Below, piece after piece: positions 1-10,160 of a DNA stretch of 64,000 bases. The DNA is taken from the NCBI RefSeq assembly GCF_000518645.1, contig NZ_KI912466.1, forward strand, positions 558,988-622,987, in the 5' to 3' direction. The number at the start of each line of letters is the position of its first letter. The stretch's first letter is position 1. Made by a program: the position numbers and the translations under genes. The notes under the pieces are model-generated. The model saw nothing but the letters and a program-made list of their open reading frames with translations, was not told the DNA's origin and made no database searches. The stretch is from Curvibacter gracilis ATCC BAA-807 (GTDB taxonomy: Bacteria; Pseudomonadota; Gammaproteobacteria; Burkholderiales; Burkholderiaceae_C).

Positions 1-19
1 CTGTTCCGTAGATGATCAT
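1..19 (-). CDS. madL: Probable malonate transporter subunit MadL, first codons only
   Basis: Only the first six codons of a minus-strand gene are present, and the rest lies beyond the left edge. They read M-I-I-Y-G-T, preceded on the same strand by a GGAG ribosome-binding site about 6 bases before the ATG. MadL proteins typically begin MIIYG, and MadL/MadM form the malonate carrier encoded with malonate decarboxylase genes. The adjacent upstream gene is an MdcR-like LysR regulator, which fits. Six residues are too few for a firm call, so the name rests on this short match plus context. Confidence 0.42.
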
Positions 20-196
20 GTCTGTCTCCGTTTTTGTGATGTGCAAGGGTGAATCCCTTGGCGTGCATCGTAGGAAGGCAGACCGGCTGGATCAATTAAC
101 CTGGGCAGCGAACGTTTTCACGGTGCGCAACGGTTGCGGCGTGAGCGGGGTGGCCCCGTGTCGGAGCCGATGGCCGGGCGAATCGGCCCGCTGCGC

Positions 197-1111
197 TCAG
201 CGCAGCGCGGCCTTGGCGCCGCGGCACACGGCCAGCAGGGTGAGCAGGTTGGGATCGCGCTCGCGGGTGCGCAGGAAGTTGAGCGCGATGGTCTGGCGCA
301 TCAGGAACCGGGGCTGCAGCGGAATGAAGCGCACCTTGTCAGGAAACACATCGCGCACCCGGCCGGGCAGCAGCGTGCAGCCCAGCCCGCCGCTGACCAG
401 GTTCATGAGCGAGAAGATGTCGCCGGTCTGCATGACCACGTTCGGCGTGAAGCCGGCCACGCTGAACGACTGCACAAAGCCGTTGTAGGTGGCAAAGCCC
501 TCCCCCAGGCTGACAAAGCGCTCGGCGGCACACAGGCTCAGGTCCACCTCGTCCAGCGCTTCGTAGCGCGAGCCCACGGGGGCCGCGAAATAGATTTCGT
601 CTTCGAACAAAGGCTCGGACTCGATGTCGGGCGAGGCCGCCGGCATGGCCATCAAGGCCGCATCGATGGCGCCGTCGCGCAGCTTCTGCTGCAGGTCGTC
701 GTTGGAGCCGAGCACCAGTTCGGCCATCAGCTCGGCCCGGCGCACCTTGAGCGCGATGATCACCTCGGGCACGGTCTTGACGGTGAGCGAGTAGAGCGAA
801 CCGATGCGGATGCGGCTGGCCGAGTAGCCGGCCACGTTGCGGGTGGTGTTGATGCCCTCGTTCATGCGCCGCAGCACATCGCGCGCCACCTCGGCCAGGG
901 CGTAGGCGGCTTCGGTGGGGTGCAGGTTGCGGCCTTCGAGGCGGAACAGGCTGCAGCGCAGGCCCTCCTCCAGCGAATGCAGCGCACGGTGCACGCTGAC
1001 CGTGCTCACATCGAGCAACTCGGCCGCGCGCGTGAGGTTGCCGGTCTCCATGAAAGCCAGCAGGATTTCAAGCTTGCGAAAGGTGATTTCCTCATCAACA
1101 TGGAGACGCAT
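197..1111 (-). CDS. mdcR: LysR-family regulator, MdcR-like (malonate utilisation)
   Basis: 304 residues, the usual LysR length. The N-terminal winged helix-turn-helix (about residues 8-67) contains FRKLEILLAFMETGNLTRAA and SVHRALHSLEEG, and the rest is a substrate-binding-like effector domain (about 95-300). The wording, in particular EITFRKL, VSVHRALH-LEEG and GRNL-P near the end of the DNA-binding domain, resembles MdcR regulators of malonate decarboxylase operons as I know them. It is transcribed toward a probable madL start 177 bases downstream, so it is predicted to activate malonate uptake and decarboxylation genes. In other species mdcR often lies at the far end of the operon, so the position ahead of madL is slightly unusual. 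If malonate genes are not found to the left, it would be a LysR protein of unknown effector. Confidence 0.75.
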   Translation of the reverse strand: MRLHVDEEITFRKLEILLAFMETGNLTRAAELLDVSTVSVHRALHSLEEGLRCSLFRLEGRNLHPTEAAYALAEVARDVLRRMNEGINTTRNVAGYSASRIRIGSLYSLTVKTVPEVIIALKVRRAELMAELVLGSNDDLQQKLRDGAIDAALMAMPAASPDIESEPLFEDEIYFAAPVGSRYEALDEVDLSLCAAERFVSLGEGFATYNGFVQSFSVAGFTPNVVMQTGDIFSLMNLVSGGLGCTLLPGRVRDVFPDKVRFIPLQPRFLMRQTIALNFLRTRERDPNLLTLLAVCRGAKAALR

Positions 1112-1192
1112 GGGGGCCTGGCGGTTCGTCGTGGATCGCGCAATGGTAGTGCCTGGGCCGGGGCCCCCACCCCTGCGGGCGCCGGGCCCGGC

Positions 1193-1765
1193 TCATCGCT
1201 GAGCCTGGTCCATGCAGGACTGCACCCAGGTCTGCAACTGCTCCAGGCTCGGTGGCGCGGGGCCGAACAGGACCCGGAAGATGATGGGCGCCACCACGCC
1301 GTCCATCAGGGCTTGAGCGGTGGGCAGCACCTGACCCGACGACCTACCGCGCTGCAGGATCACGTCCAACTGGCCTTGCAGGTAGGCCGCGCACTGGCTG
1401 GGAGGGGCCGGCACGGTGCGCGACTGGCCTGCCAGAACATCCCGCATCAGGGCCCGACCGGGCTCGGAACTCATCTCTTCGAGGTACTGCTCGGCCCAGG
1501 CCAGCAGATCACCCTGCACGCTGCCCGTCTGGGCCGGCTCGGCATCGGCACGCCAGCGGTCCAGCGCCACATCGGCCAGCAGATCAGCCAGTTCGCCCCA
1601 GCGGCGGTAGAGGGTGGACGGGGTGACGCCGGCGCGCGCGGCGATCAGCGGCACGGTCAGCGACGCGCGCCCTTGTTCGGCGATCAGGTCGCGCACGGCC
1701 TGGTGCACGGCCGCTTGCACACGGGCACTGCGTCCACCAGGGCGAAGACCGGCTTTGGGGTTCAT
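1193..1765 (-). CDS. TetR-family transcriptional repressor
   Basis: 190 residues. The helix-turn-helix sits near the N terminus (about residues 15-60, with the TetR-typical stretch LTVPLIAARAGVTPSTLYRR), followed by a TetR_C-like ligand and dimer domain with RALMRDVLAG and APIIFRVLFG. It is divergent from an MFS transporter gene 76 bases away, and two copies of the same imperfect palindrome lie between the two starts. The standard reading is a local repressor that controls itself and the exporter and is released by an exported compound. The ligand cannot be read from sequence. Confidence 0.9.
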   Translation of the reverse strand: MNPKAGLRPGGRSARVQAAVHQAVRDLIAEQGRASLTVPLIAARAGVTPSTLYRRWGELADLLADVALDRWRADAEPAQTGSVQGDLLAWAEQYLEEMSSEPGRALMRDVLAGQSRTVPAPPSQCAAYLQGQLDVILQRGRSSGQVLPTAQALMDGVVAPIIFRVLFGPAPPSLEQLQTWVQSCMDQAQR

Positions 1766-1774
1766 GGCGCGATG

Positions 1775-1832
1775 CTAAAGCAAAAAATATGCGTTAGTGC
1801 TCTAATGCTTTAACGCAAAAAATTTGCTTTAG
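1775..1832. promoter_or_regulatory. Tandem palindromic operators between tetR and the MFS gene
   Basis: Two 23-bp elements with the same design occur at 1775-1797 and 1810-1832. The first is CTAAAGC-N9-GCGTTAG and the second TTAACGC-N9-GCTTTAG; each spacer is A/T-rich. Each element is an imperfect inverted repeat, and the two are also mirror images of each other, 35 bp apart centre to centre. The pair fills most of the short divergent intergenic region, as expected for the binding sites of the adjacent TetR protein. That this protein binds them is inferred. Confidence 0.72.
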
Positions 1833-1841
1833 AAGACTGCC

Positions 1842-3029
1842 ATGGCCGCCCTCCCCCATCCCCCCGCCGCAGCCCGCCACTGGAGCCCCCGAGCCGCCTT
1901 GTGGCTGCTGGCCTCCATCGTCGTGAGCTTTCTGGCCGCCTCCAGCGCCCCCTCGCCTCTGTACGCGCTGTACCGCGAGGCCTGGGGGTTTTCGGCCCTG
2001 ACGCTGACCCTGGTCTTTGCCAGCTATGCCCTGGCCTTGCTGGGCGCCTTGCTGGTGCTGGGCAGCTGGTCGGACTACCGTGGTCGGCGCAGCGTGCTGA
2101 TCGGGGCCCTGGTGCTGGAGATGGGCGCCACCGTGCTGTTCTGGTGCGCCGACTCGGTGCCCTGGCTGCTGGCCGCCCGCGTCTTGCAAGGGCTGGCCAC
2201 GGGCATCGCCACCAGCACGCTGAGCGCCGCCTTGATCGACCTGGACCGCGACCGCGGTGCCTTGCTCAACAGCGTGGCGCCCATGGTCGGCATGGCCCTG
2301 GGCTCCCTGGGCAGCAGTGTGCTGGTGCAGTTCGCGCCCGCACCGACCCAGTTGGTGTTCGAGTGCCTGCTGGTGCTGTTTGCCCTGCAGACCGGGGCCG
2401 CACTGGCCCTGTCTGAAACCGTGACGCGCCGGCACATGCCCTGGCGCACGCTGTGGCCCCGGATCGCCCTGCCCGCGCAAGCGCGCCCGACCCTGCTGCG
2501 CATCCTGCCGGTCAACACCGCCCAATGGGCCCTGGGCGGCTTCTACCTGTCGCTGGGCCCCAGCCTGGCCCGCCTGGTGACCGGCAGCCAACAACCCATC
2601 GTGGGGGGCGCGCTGATCACCTGCCTGGTACTGACCGGCGCCGTGGCCATCCTGCTGGTGCGCCAGCGGCCGGCGCACACCGCCCTGCTGGGCGGGACCC
2701 TGGCCCTGGGCCTGGGGCTGGCCATCACCCTGATCGGCATGGTGCTGCCCAGCGGCGCGGCCTTGTTTGGCGGCACCGTGGTGGCCGGCCTGGGTTTTGG
2801 GGCCGCCTTCAATGGCTCGGTGCGCAGCCTGGTGAGCCTGGCGCAGCCCGAAGAGCGCGGCGCGCTGATGGCCGGCTTTTTCTCGCTGAGCTACCTGGCC
2901 TTCAGCGTGCCCGCCGTGCTGGCGGGCCTGGCCGTGGGCGTGTTCGGACTGGCCGCTGCGGCGCTCGGGTTTGGGCTGGCGCTGCTGGCCCTGTGCCTGG
3001 TCGCGGGGGGGCTGATGCTCAGGGCTTGA
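1842..3029 (+). CDS. MFS transporter, probable drug or metabolite exporter
   Basis: 395 residues with about 12 hydrophobic segments, the normal size of a 12-helix major facilitator protein. The loop after the second helix has the MFS signature form (GSWSDYRGRRSVLIGAL, about residues 76-92), and helix four has the RVLQGLATGIATSTLSAAL pattern common in drug:proton antiporters. It is divergent from a TetR repressor with two shared palindromes, a classic inducible-efflux arrangement. The substrate is unknown. The short intergenic region leaves little room for any other control. Confidence 0.88.
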   Translation: MAALPHPPAAARHWSPRAALWLLASIVVSFLAASSAPSPLYALYREAWGFSALTLTLVFASYALALLGALLVLGSWSDYRGRRSVLIGALVLEMGATVLFWCADSVPWLLAARVLQGLATGIATSTLSAALIDLDRDRGALLNSVAPMVGMALGSLGSSVLVQFAPAPTQLVFECLLVLFALQTGAALALSETVTRRHMPWRTLWPRIALPAQARPTLLRILPVNTAQWALGGFYLSLGPSLARLVTGSQQPIVGGALITCLVLTGAVAILLVRQRPAHTALLGGTLALGLGLAITLIGMVLPSGAALFGGTVVAGLGFGAAFNGSVRSLVSLAQPEERGALMAGFFSLSYLAFSVPAVLAGLAVGVFGLAAAALGFGLALLALCLVAGGLMLRA

Positions 3030-3098
3030 GCGGGGCGAGAACAGGCCAGAGAGAACAGGGTTCGACAAGCCGCAAGACAGCGCCGTGCGTGCGCCCTC

Positions 3099-3126
3099 TT
3101 GAAAGCCACCCAAAAGCCCTTATGAT
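3099..3126 (+). promoter_or_regulatory. groES promoter
   Basis: TTGAAA at 3099-3104 and TATGAT at 3121-3126 with a 16-bp spacer make a good sigma-70 promoter. The upstream half reads CTTGAAA, which is also the heat-shock (sigma-32) -35 consensus, so a dual housekeeping and heat-shock promoter is plausible. The CIRCE operator begins at the last base of the -10 box, so HrcA bound there would block transcription. Confidence 0.75.
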
Positions 3127-3152
3127 TAGCACTCGAAGCGGTCGAGTGCTAA
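3126..3152. promoter_or_regulatory. CIRCE operator (HrcA binding site)
   Basis: TTAGCACTC at 3126-3134 and GAGTGCTAA at 3144-3152 are separated by 9 bases, an exact match to the CIRCE consensus TTAGCACTC-N9-GAGTGCTAA. It sits directly downstream of the groES -10 box. CIRCE is the operator for the HrcA heat-shock repressor; hrcA is not in this window. Confidence 0.97.
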
Positions 3153-3255
3153 CAGCTGAGTGTTGACAGCACCGGCCGCTCGCTGAGTTGATGGTGCCCG
3201 TCGTGGGCGGTGCACCGGTCGATTGTGAAACCCCTTTTTGCTCTCAGGAGATGCA

Positions 3256-3546
3256 ATGAACCTTCGTCCTCTGCACGATCGCGTGATCGTCAAGCGCCTG
3301 GAAAACGAAACCAAGACTGCCTCCGGCATCGTGATCCCCGACAACGCCGCTGAAAAGCCTGATCAAGGCGAAGTGCTGGCCGTCGGCCCCGGCAAGAAGA
3401 ACGACAAGGGTGAACTGGGCGCCATGTCCGTCAAGGTTGGCGACCGCGTCTTGTTCGGCAAGTACAGCGGCCAGACCGTCAAGGTCGGCGGCGATGAGCT
3501 GCTGGTCATGAAGGAAGAAGACCTTTTCGCCGTCGTCGAAAAGTAA
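3256..3546 (+). CDS. groES: Co-chaperonin GroES
   Basis: 96 residues, the exact family size. It begins [14 protein letters not shown], carries the mobile-loop region [18 protein letters not shown] (about residues 17-34), and ends with [16 protein letters not shown]. The start at 3256 is chosen because an AGGAG ribosome-binding site lies at 3246-3250 and the family starts at this residue; an in-frame start 18 bases upstream adds residues the family lacks. GroES forms the seven-subunit lid of the GroEL folding chamber in the cytoplasm. It is the first gene of the groES-groEL operon under CIRCE control. Confidence 0.98.
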   Translation: MNLRPLHDRVIVKRLENETKTASGIVIPDNAAEKPDQGEVLAVGPGKKNDKGELGAMSVKVGDRVLFGKYSGQTVKVGGDELLVMKEEDLFAVVEK

Positions 3547-5235
<1,689 letters not shown>

Positions 5236-5263
5236 TGCCTGCCTGAGCCTTCCAGCTCCAAAC

Positions 5264-5295
5264 AAAAAGGGCCGCAGCGATGCGGCCCTTTTTTT
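5264..5295 (+). terminator. Intrinsic terminator of groES-groEL
   Basis: The 8-bp stem GGGCCGCA (5269-5276) / TGCGGCCC (5281-5288) with a GCGA loop is preceded by five A residues and followed by seven T residues (5289-5295). It lies 28 bases after the groEL stop. The A-tract on the other side could also help stop the minus-strand transcript that ends at 5349. Confidence 0.93.
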
Positions 5296-5348
5296 GTGCC
5301 TGATCGGAATGGCTCCCCCGATCGGGCTACCCCATCGCCCCGCCCCAG

Positions 5349-5780
5349 CTATGCGACCGACTGCACCAGCTCGATCGGCAGGCCGTCGGGGTCGGCAAAA
5401 AAGGTGAAGGTGGCGCCGGTCACCTCATCGGTGCGCAGCGGCTCGACGGCCACGCCCTGCGCCTGCAGGTGCGCCACCCAGGCCGGCAGGTCGGCCACGC
5501 GCAAGGCGAGGTGGCGCAGGCCGCAGGCCTCGGGCCGAGAAGGCCGCGCAGGTGGAGACGGGAACGAAAACAGCTCCAGCTGGCTGCCGTCGGGCAGGGC
5601 CAGATCGATCTTGTGCGACTGGCGTTCGGCCCGGTACTGCTCATGCAGCACGGGCAGGCCCAGCACGCGGGTGTAGAAGTCGCGTGAGCGCGCCACGTCG
5701 CGGCAGATCAGCGCGACGTGGTGCAGGCCCAGCAGAGGCGGAGCGCTCGGGGCGGTCGATGCGGGCGGGATGGTCGGCAT
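5349..5780 (-). CDS. VOC-superfamily protein, glyoxalase-I-like
   Basis: 143 residues, one vicinal-oxygen-chelate domain of two beta-alpha-beta modules. Visible ligand-like positions are GLHHVALICRD near the N terminus, the Glu in QLELFSF, RHLALRV in the middle, and DPDGLPIELVQ at the end, so the metal-binding His/Glu set of glyoxalase-type proteins looks present. It resembles YaeR-like small VOC proteins. The start at 5780 follows one base after the sugar ABC ATPase stop, so the two are surely cotranscribed; an in-frame start 45 bases further upstream would overlap that gene. Its place at the end of a glucose-uptake operon suggests removal of a sugar-derived aldehyde such as methylglyoxal, but that is inference. 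Confidence 0.85.
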   Translation of the reverse strand: MPTIPPASTAPSAPPLLGLHHVALICRDVARSRDFYTRVLGLPVLHEQYRAERQSHKIDLALPDGSQLELFSFPSPPARPSRPEACGLRHLALRVADLPAWVAHLQAQGVAVEPLRTDEVTGATFTFFADPDGLPIELVQSVA

Positions 5781-5781
5781 C

Positions 5782-6855
<1,074 letters not shown>

Positions 6856-6867
6856 TTGCCTTACCTC

Positions 6868-7725
6868 TCAACCCTTGACCGCGCCGGCCGTGAGCCCGCG
6901 CACAAAAAATTTACCCGCCAACACGTAGATGGCCATGGTCGGCAGGCCCGCGATGATGGCGGCCGCCATGTCCACGTTGTAGGCCTTGACGCTGCTGGAC
7001 GTGTTGGCCAGGTTGTTCAGGCCCACCGTGATGGGCTTGGAATCGGTGCCCGAGAACGTGACGCCGAACAGAAAATCGTTCCAGATGTTGGTGAACTGCC
7101 AGATCAGCGTGACCATCACGATGGGGGTGGACAGCGGCAGCACGATGCGCCAGAAGATCTGCCAGAAGCTGGCCCCATCGATGCGCGCCGCGTTGACCAG
7201 CTCGGCCGGGATGGCGCTGTAGTAGTTGCGGAAGAACAGCGTGGTGCCGGCCAACCCGGCCAGGCAGTGCACCAGGATCAGGCCCCCGATCGAGCTGGAG
7301 ATGCCCAGCCAGCCCAGCACCTGGCTCATGGGCAGCAGCACCACCTGGAAGGGCATGAACACACCGAACAGCAAGAGGCCGAACAAGGTGTCGCTGCCGC
7401 GGAACTTCCACAGGCTCAGCACATAGCCGTTCAGGGCGCCCCACACGGTGGAGATCATCACGGCGGGCACGGCCATGCTGACCGAGTTCCAGAAGAAGGG
7501 CCGCAAGCCATTGCAGTCGACCCCGGTGCAGGCCTGCGACCAGGCCACGGACCAGGCCTCCCAGTTCAGCACCTGGGGCCAGGCCAGCAGGTCACCGGCC
7601 CGGATCTCCTCGGCCGTCTTGAGCGAGGTCACCAGCATGGCGTAGAGCGGCAACAGAAAGAACACGGCGGCGGCCAGCAGGGTCAGGTAGACCAGCAGCC
7701 GCCCCAGCAGGGGTTTAACGCTCAT
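6868..7725 (-). CDS. gtsC: Sugar ABC transporter permease (GtsC/MalG type)
   Basis: 285 residues, about six membrane helices. The cytoplasmic EAA motif, which docks on the ATPase, is seen as PAELVNAARIDGASFWQIFW (about residues 182-201). MalG-type permeases end with a short glycine-containing tail, here GLTAGAVKG. The start overlaps the end of gtsB by 11 bases, so translation is coupled. It forms the inner-membrane channel with GtsB. A 20-residue periplasmic insertion after the first helix contains two Cys residues (CTGVDC), also seen in some glucose transporter permeases. Confidence 0.9.
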   Translation of the reverse strand: MSVKPLLGRLLVYLTLLAAAVFFLLPLYAMLVTSLKTAEEIRAGDLLAWPQVLNWEAWSVAWSQACTGVDCNGLRPFFWNSVSMAVPAVMISTVWGALNGYVLSLWKFRGSDTLFGLLLFGVFMPFQVVLLPMSQVLGWLGISSSIGGLILVHCLAGLAGTTLFFRNYYSAIPAELVNAARIDGASFWQIFWRIVLPLSTPIVMVTLIWQFTNIWNDFLFGVTFSGTDSKPITVGLNNLANTSSSVKAYNVDMAAAIIAGLPTMAIYVLAGKFFVRGLTAGAVKG

Positions 7726-8593
7726 GGGGTTTGCTCCGCAATTCGCTGTAGAGGTAGGGAACCACCAGGGCGGCCACGGTGGCCAGCATCATGGTGGCGC
7801 TGGCGGCGCCCAGGCCGATCTGGCCGCGCGAGAACGACATGGTGTACATGAAGGTGGCCGGCACATCGCTGGCGTAACCAGGCCCGCCGGCGGTCAGGGC
7901 CATCACCAGGTCAAAGCTCTTGATGGCCAGGTGCGACAACACCATCAAGGTGCTGAAGAACACCGGGCGCAGCGCCGGCAGCACGATGCGCCAGTAGATG
8001 CGGGGCAGCGAGGCGCCGTCCACCTGGGCGGCCTTGATGATGCTGTCGTCCACGCCCCGCAGACCGGCCAGGAACAAGGCCATGGCAAAGCCCGCGCTCT
8101 GCCAGATGCCGGCGATCACCACGCAGTAGATGGCCCGGTCGGTGCTGACCAGCCAGTCGAAGGTGAAATGCTCGAAGCCCCAGCCGCGCACCAGCTGCTG
8201 CAGGCCCTGCTCGGGATTGAGCAGCCATTTCCAGGCCGTGCCCGTGACGATGAAGGACAGCGCCATGGGGTAGAGGTAGATGGTGCGCAAGGCGCCCTCG
8301 GCACGGATCTTCTGGTCCAGCAGCACGGCCAGCAGCACGCCGATGGCCAGCGAGCCCAGCACATAGCCGCCGCCGAAGATGGCCAGGTTCTGCAGCGCCA
8401 GCCACCAGCGGTCCATGGCCCAGAGCTTGTCGTACTGCATCAGGCCCACCCACTCATAGTTGGGCAGCATGCGTGACGCCGACAGGCTGAGCAGGCCGTT
8501 CCAGACCATCAGGCCGTAGATGAAGGCAAAGCCCAGCACGAAGGCGGGGGCCACCACCAGACGGGGCAGCCAGTTTTCAAAGGAATTTTTCAT
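7715..8593 (-). CDS. gtsB: Sugar ABC transporter permease (GtsB/MalF type)
   Basis: 292 residues with about six membrane helices and the EAA motif DSIIKAAQVDGASLPRIYWR (about residues 182-201). It is the MalF-type partner of GtsC. It is separated from the upstream porin gene by 147 bases that contain an intrinsic terminator, so the permease genes are probably expressed at a lower level than gtsA and the porin. It starts with MKNSFENW. Confidence 0.9.
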   Translation of the reverse strand: MKNSFENWLPRLVVAPAFVLGFAFIYGLMVWNGLLSLSASRMLPNYEWVGLMQYDKLWAMDRWWLALQNLAIFGGGYVLGSLAIGVLLAVLLDQKIRAEGALRTIYLYPMALSFIVTGTAWKWLLNPEQGLQQLVRGWGFEHFTFDWLVSTDRAIYCVVIAGIWQSAGFAMALFLAGLRGVDDSIIKAAQVDGASLPRIYWRIVLPALRPVFFSTLMVLSHLAIKSFDLVMALTAGGPGYASDVPATFMYTMSFSRGQIGLGAASATMMLATVAALVVPYLYSELRSKPHER

Positions 8594-8631
8594 GACTCAC
8601 GGGGCATCGACATGCCAAAGGCCCTTCAAGC

Positions 8632-8661
8632 AAAAAAGGCGGGAGCACCAGGCGCTCCCGC
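8632..8661 (-). terminator. Intrinsic terminator between the porin gene and gtsB
   Basis: On the minus strand the stem GCGGGAGC / GCTCCCGC (8661-8654 with 8646-8639) has a 7-base loop and is followed, after two bases, by six T residues (8637-8632). It lies about 80 bases after the porin stop and about 38 bases before the gtsB start. Unless gtsB has its own promoter in the 38 bases left, the hairpin must work as a partial terminator inside the operon. Confidence 0.85.
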
Positions 8662-8740
8662 ATCAAAAGGCGGATCACGCCTTGGAGAACCAACCCGCAG
8701 GCCGGGGGGCCGCCACGCAGCGCCCCCCCGGCAGACCCAC

Positions 8741-10021
8741 TTACCACCAGTACTCGACCTGCGCCCCCACCGTGGTGGCACTGCTGCGGCCACCGGCGCC
8801 GAAGGTGGCGGCATTGGCGGCACCGGCGGCGGTGTTCCAGTTGAAGCGGCTCAGGTAGACGCGGAACTCAGGACGGGTCCAGAACTTGTTGTCGGGCGAG
8901 AAGGCCACGGCCAGGGTGCCCTTGTTCAGGTGCTGGGTGGCCTGGCCATCGATGGCGCGCGAGGTGATGCCCACATCGAGCAGCACTTTCACGTTGCGTG
9001 CCACGCCGTAGGACATGCGGCCACCGATCGAGGTGTCCTTGTACTTGGCGGCGTTGTCCGGCTCAACCGTCTGGTAGCTGGCCAGGGCCTGGCCGCCGAA
9101 GGCGCCCAGCTGCCAGTCGATCACCTCGGCAATGCGGGTCTGCTTGGCGCCGGCCTGGGCCACGCCGGCGTTGTCCAGGCCGTAGAACTTGCCGTCCAGG
9201 CCCGCGTGGCCCGTGGAGGTCTGCACGAACAGCGAGTTGTTCATGCCTGGCAGCAGAAAGTCGGCCTGGTTGTGCAGCAGGCCCAGGGCGTTGCCGTTCT
9301 GGCCAATGCCGAAGCGCCCATTGATGGTGGCGCCGGTGAGGGTCAGGCGCCCACCGGGGTTGACCGGCAGATCACGCAGCTGGAAGTTGGCGCGGCGGGC
9401 GTTGTTGCTGCTGGCGTTGCTGTTGTCCGACGAACCCTGGGTGTAGACCGCCAGGTTGAGGCGGGCCTTGGAGCCGATGCGGATGCCATCGACACCGGCG
9501 CCGTAGTTGTCGCCGTCCTGCATCAGCCAGTTGTCCAGGATGTGGATGTCCTGGATACGGTGGTAGCGCTGACCGGCCCACAGGGTCAGGTCGGGGGCGA
9601 ACTCCAGGCCGGTGATGTCGGCATACACCTGGGCCGTGCCGGTGTTGCCGTTGTAGACCTTGGGCATGTAGTAGGTGCCCCACTTCAGGCCGCCGCCCAG
9701 GTCCCACTTCTTGCCGATGCCGAACTCGATGTAGTTGTCGCCTTCGTTGCCGAGGCGGTAATGCTGCAGGTCGCCACCGAGCTGGTACTGGCCTTTTTGC
9801 TGGTTGCCCGAGGCCGAGTAGAAGCCGCCACGGCCGTAACCGAACAGCTGCACGCCGTTGTCGTCCAGGGTCTTCTTGACCACGGCCTCGATCTGCTGGG
9901 TGGTGGCTTCCGACAACGGGGCCGGGTCGGCCGCCTGGGCGCTCACGCTGCAGGCCAACAGGGCCACAGGGGCCAATTGCCACAGACGGGCGGAATGCAG
10001 GGAAGAGGAATGCTTGCTCAT
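8741..10021 (-). CDS. Maltoporin-family (LamB-type) outer-membrane carbohydrate porin
   Basis: 426 residues. It has a signal peptide (hydrophobic stretch ending SVSAQA-ADP), a short helical segment (LSEATTQQIEAVVKKTLDD), then an outer-membrane barrel starting FGYGRGGFYSASG and ending in YWW with the aromatic terminus needed for outer-membrane insertion. Barrel landmarks YRLGNEGDNYIEFGIG, LTLWAGQRYHRIQDIHILDN and GPGA-like GDNYGAG match LamB proteins. The start at 10021 has a GGAG site seven bases upstream; an earlier in-frame codon would add 25 non-signal residues. Pseudomonas gts loci carry an OprB porin after gtsD; here a LamB-type porin lies between gtsA and gtsB and presumably brings the sugar across the outer membrane. 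Confidence 0.88.
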   Translation of the reverse strand: MSKHSSSLHSARLWQLAPVALLACSVSAQAADPAPLSEATTQQIEAVVKKTLDDNGVQLFGYGRGGFYSASGNQQKGQYQLGGDLQHYRLGNEGDNYIEFGIGKKWDLGGGLKWGTYYMPKVYNGNTGTAQVYADITGLEFAPDLTLWAGQRYHRIQDIHILDNWLMQDGDNYGAGVDGIRIGSKARLNLAVYTQGSSDNSNASSNNARRANFQLRDLPVNPGGRLTLTGATINGRFGIGQNGNALGLLHNQADFLLPGMNNSLFVQTSTGHAGLDGKFYGLDNAGVAQAGAKQTRIAEVIDWQLGAFGGQALASYQTVEPDNAAKYKDTSIGGRMSYGVARNVKVLLDVGITSRAIDGQATQHLNKGTLAVAFSPDNKFWTRPEFRVYLSRFNWNTAAGAANAATFGAGGRSSATTVGAQVEYWW

Positions 10022-10052
10022 GTCTAGGTCTCCGATTTCAAGAGGTGTTCTG

Positions 10053-10154
10053 GCCATGCCCGGGCATGGCTTCGCCCGACCGGCTGGCCTTTGCAAAGGC
10101 CGCCGGGTGTGTCGGGCAACAAGGGGGGAAAGTAGGTGGGGCGAGAGACGCCCC
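10053..10154 (-). other. Three hairpins between gtsA and the porin gene
   Basis: The 139-base gap between gtsA and the porin gene holds a perfect 18-bp palindrome (10053-10070, GCCATGCCCGGGCATGGC), a perfect 16-bp palindrome (10086-10101, GGCCTTTGCAAAGGCC) and a GGGGCG / CGCCCC stem with a 5-base loop (10138-10154). None has a T-run, so they are not standard terminators. Hairpins in this position after a binding-protein gene commonly protect the upstream message from 3' decay, as in the malE-malF gap; that role is inferred here. Confidence 0.6.
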
Positions 10155-10160
10155 GGGCGC

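Noticed and set aside
134..1813. Long plus-strand open frame over the lysR and tetR genes
   Set aside because: It is the shadow of two clear minus-strand genes; its translation is low-complexity (His, Gln, Gly, Arg) and matches no family.
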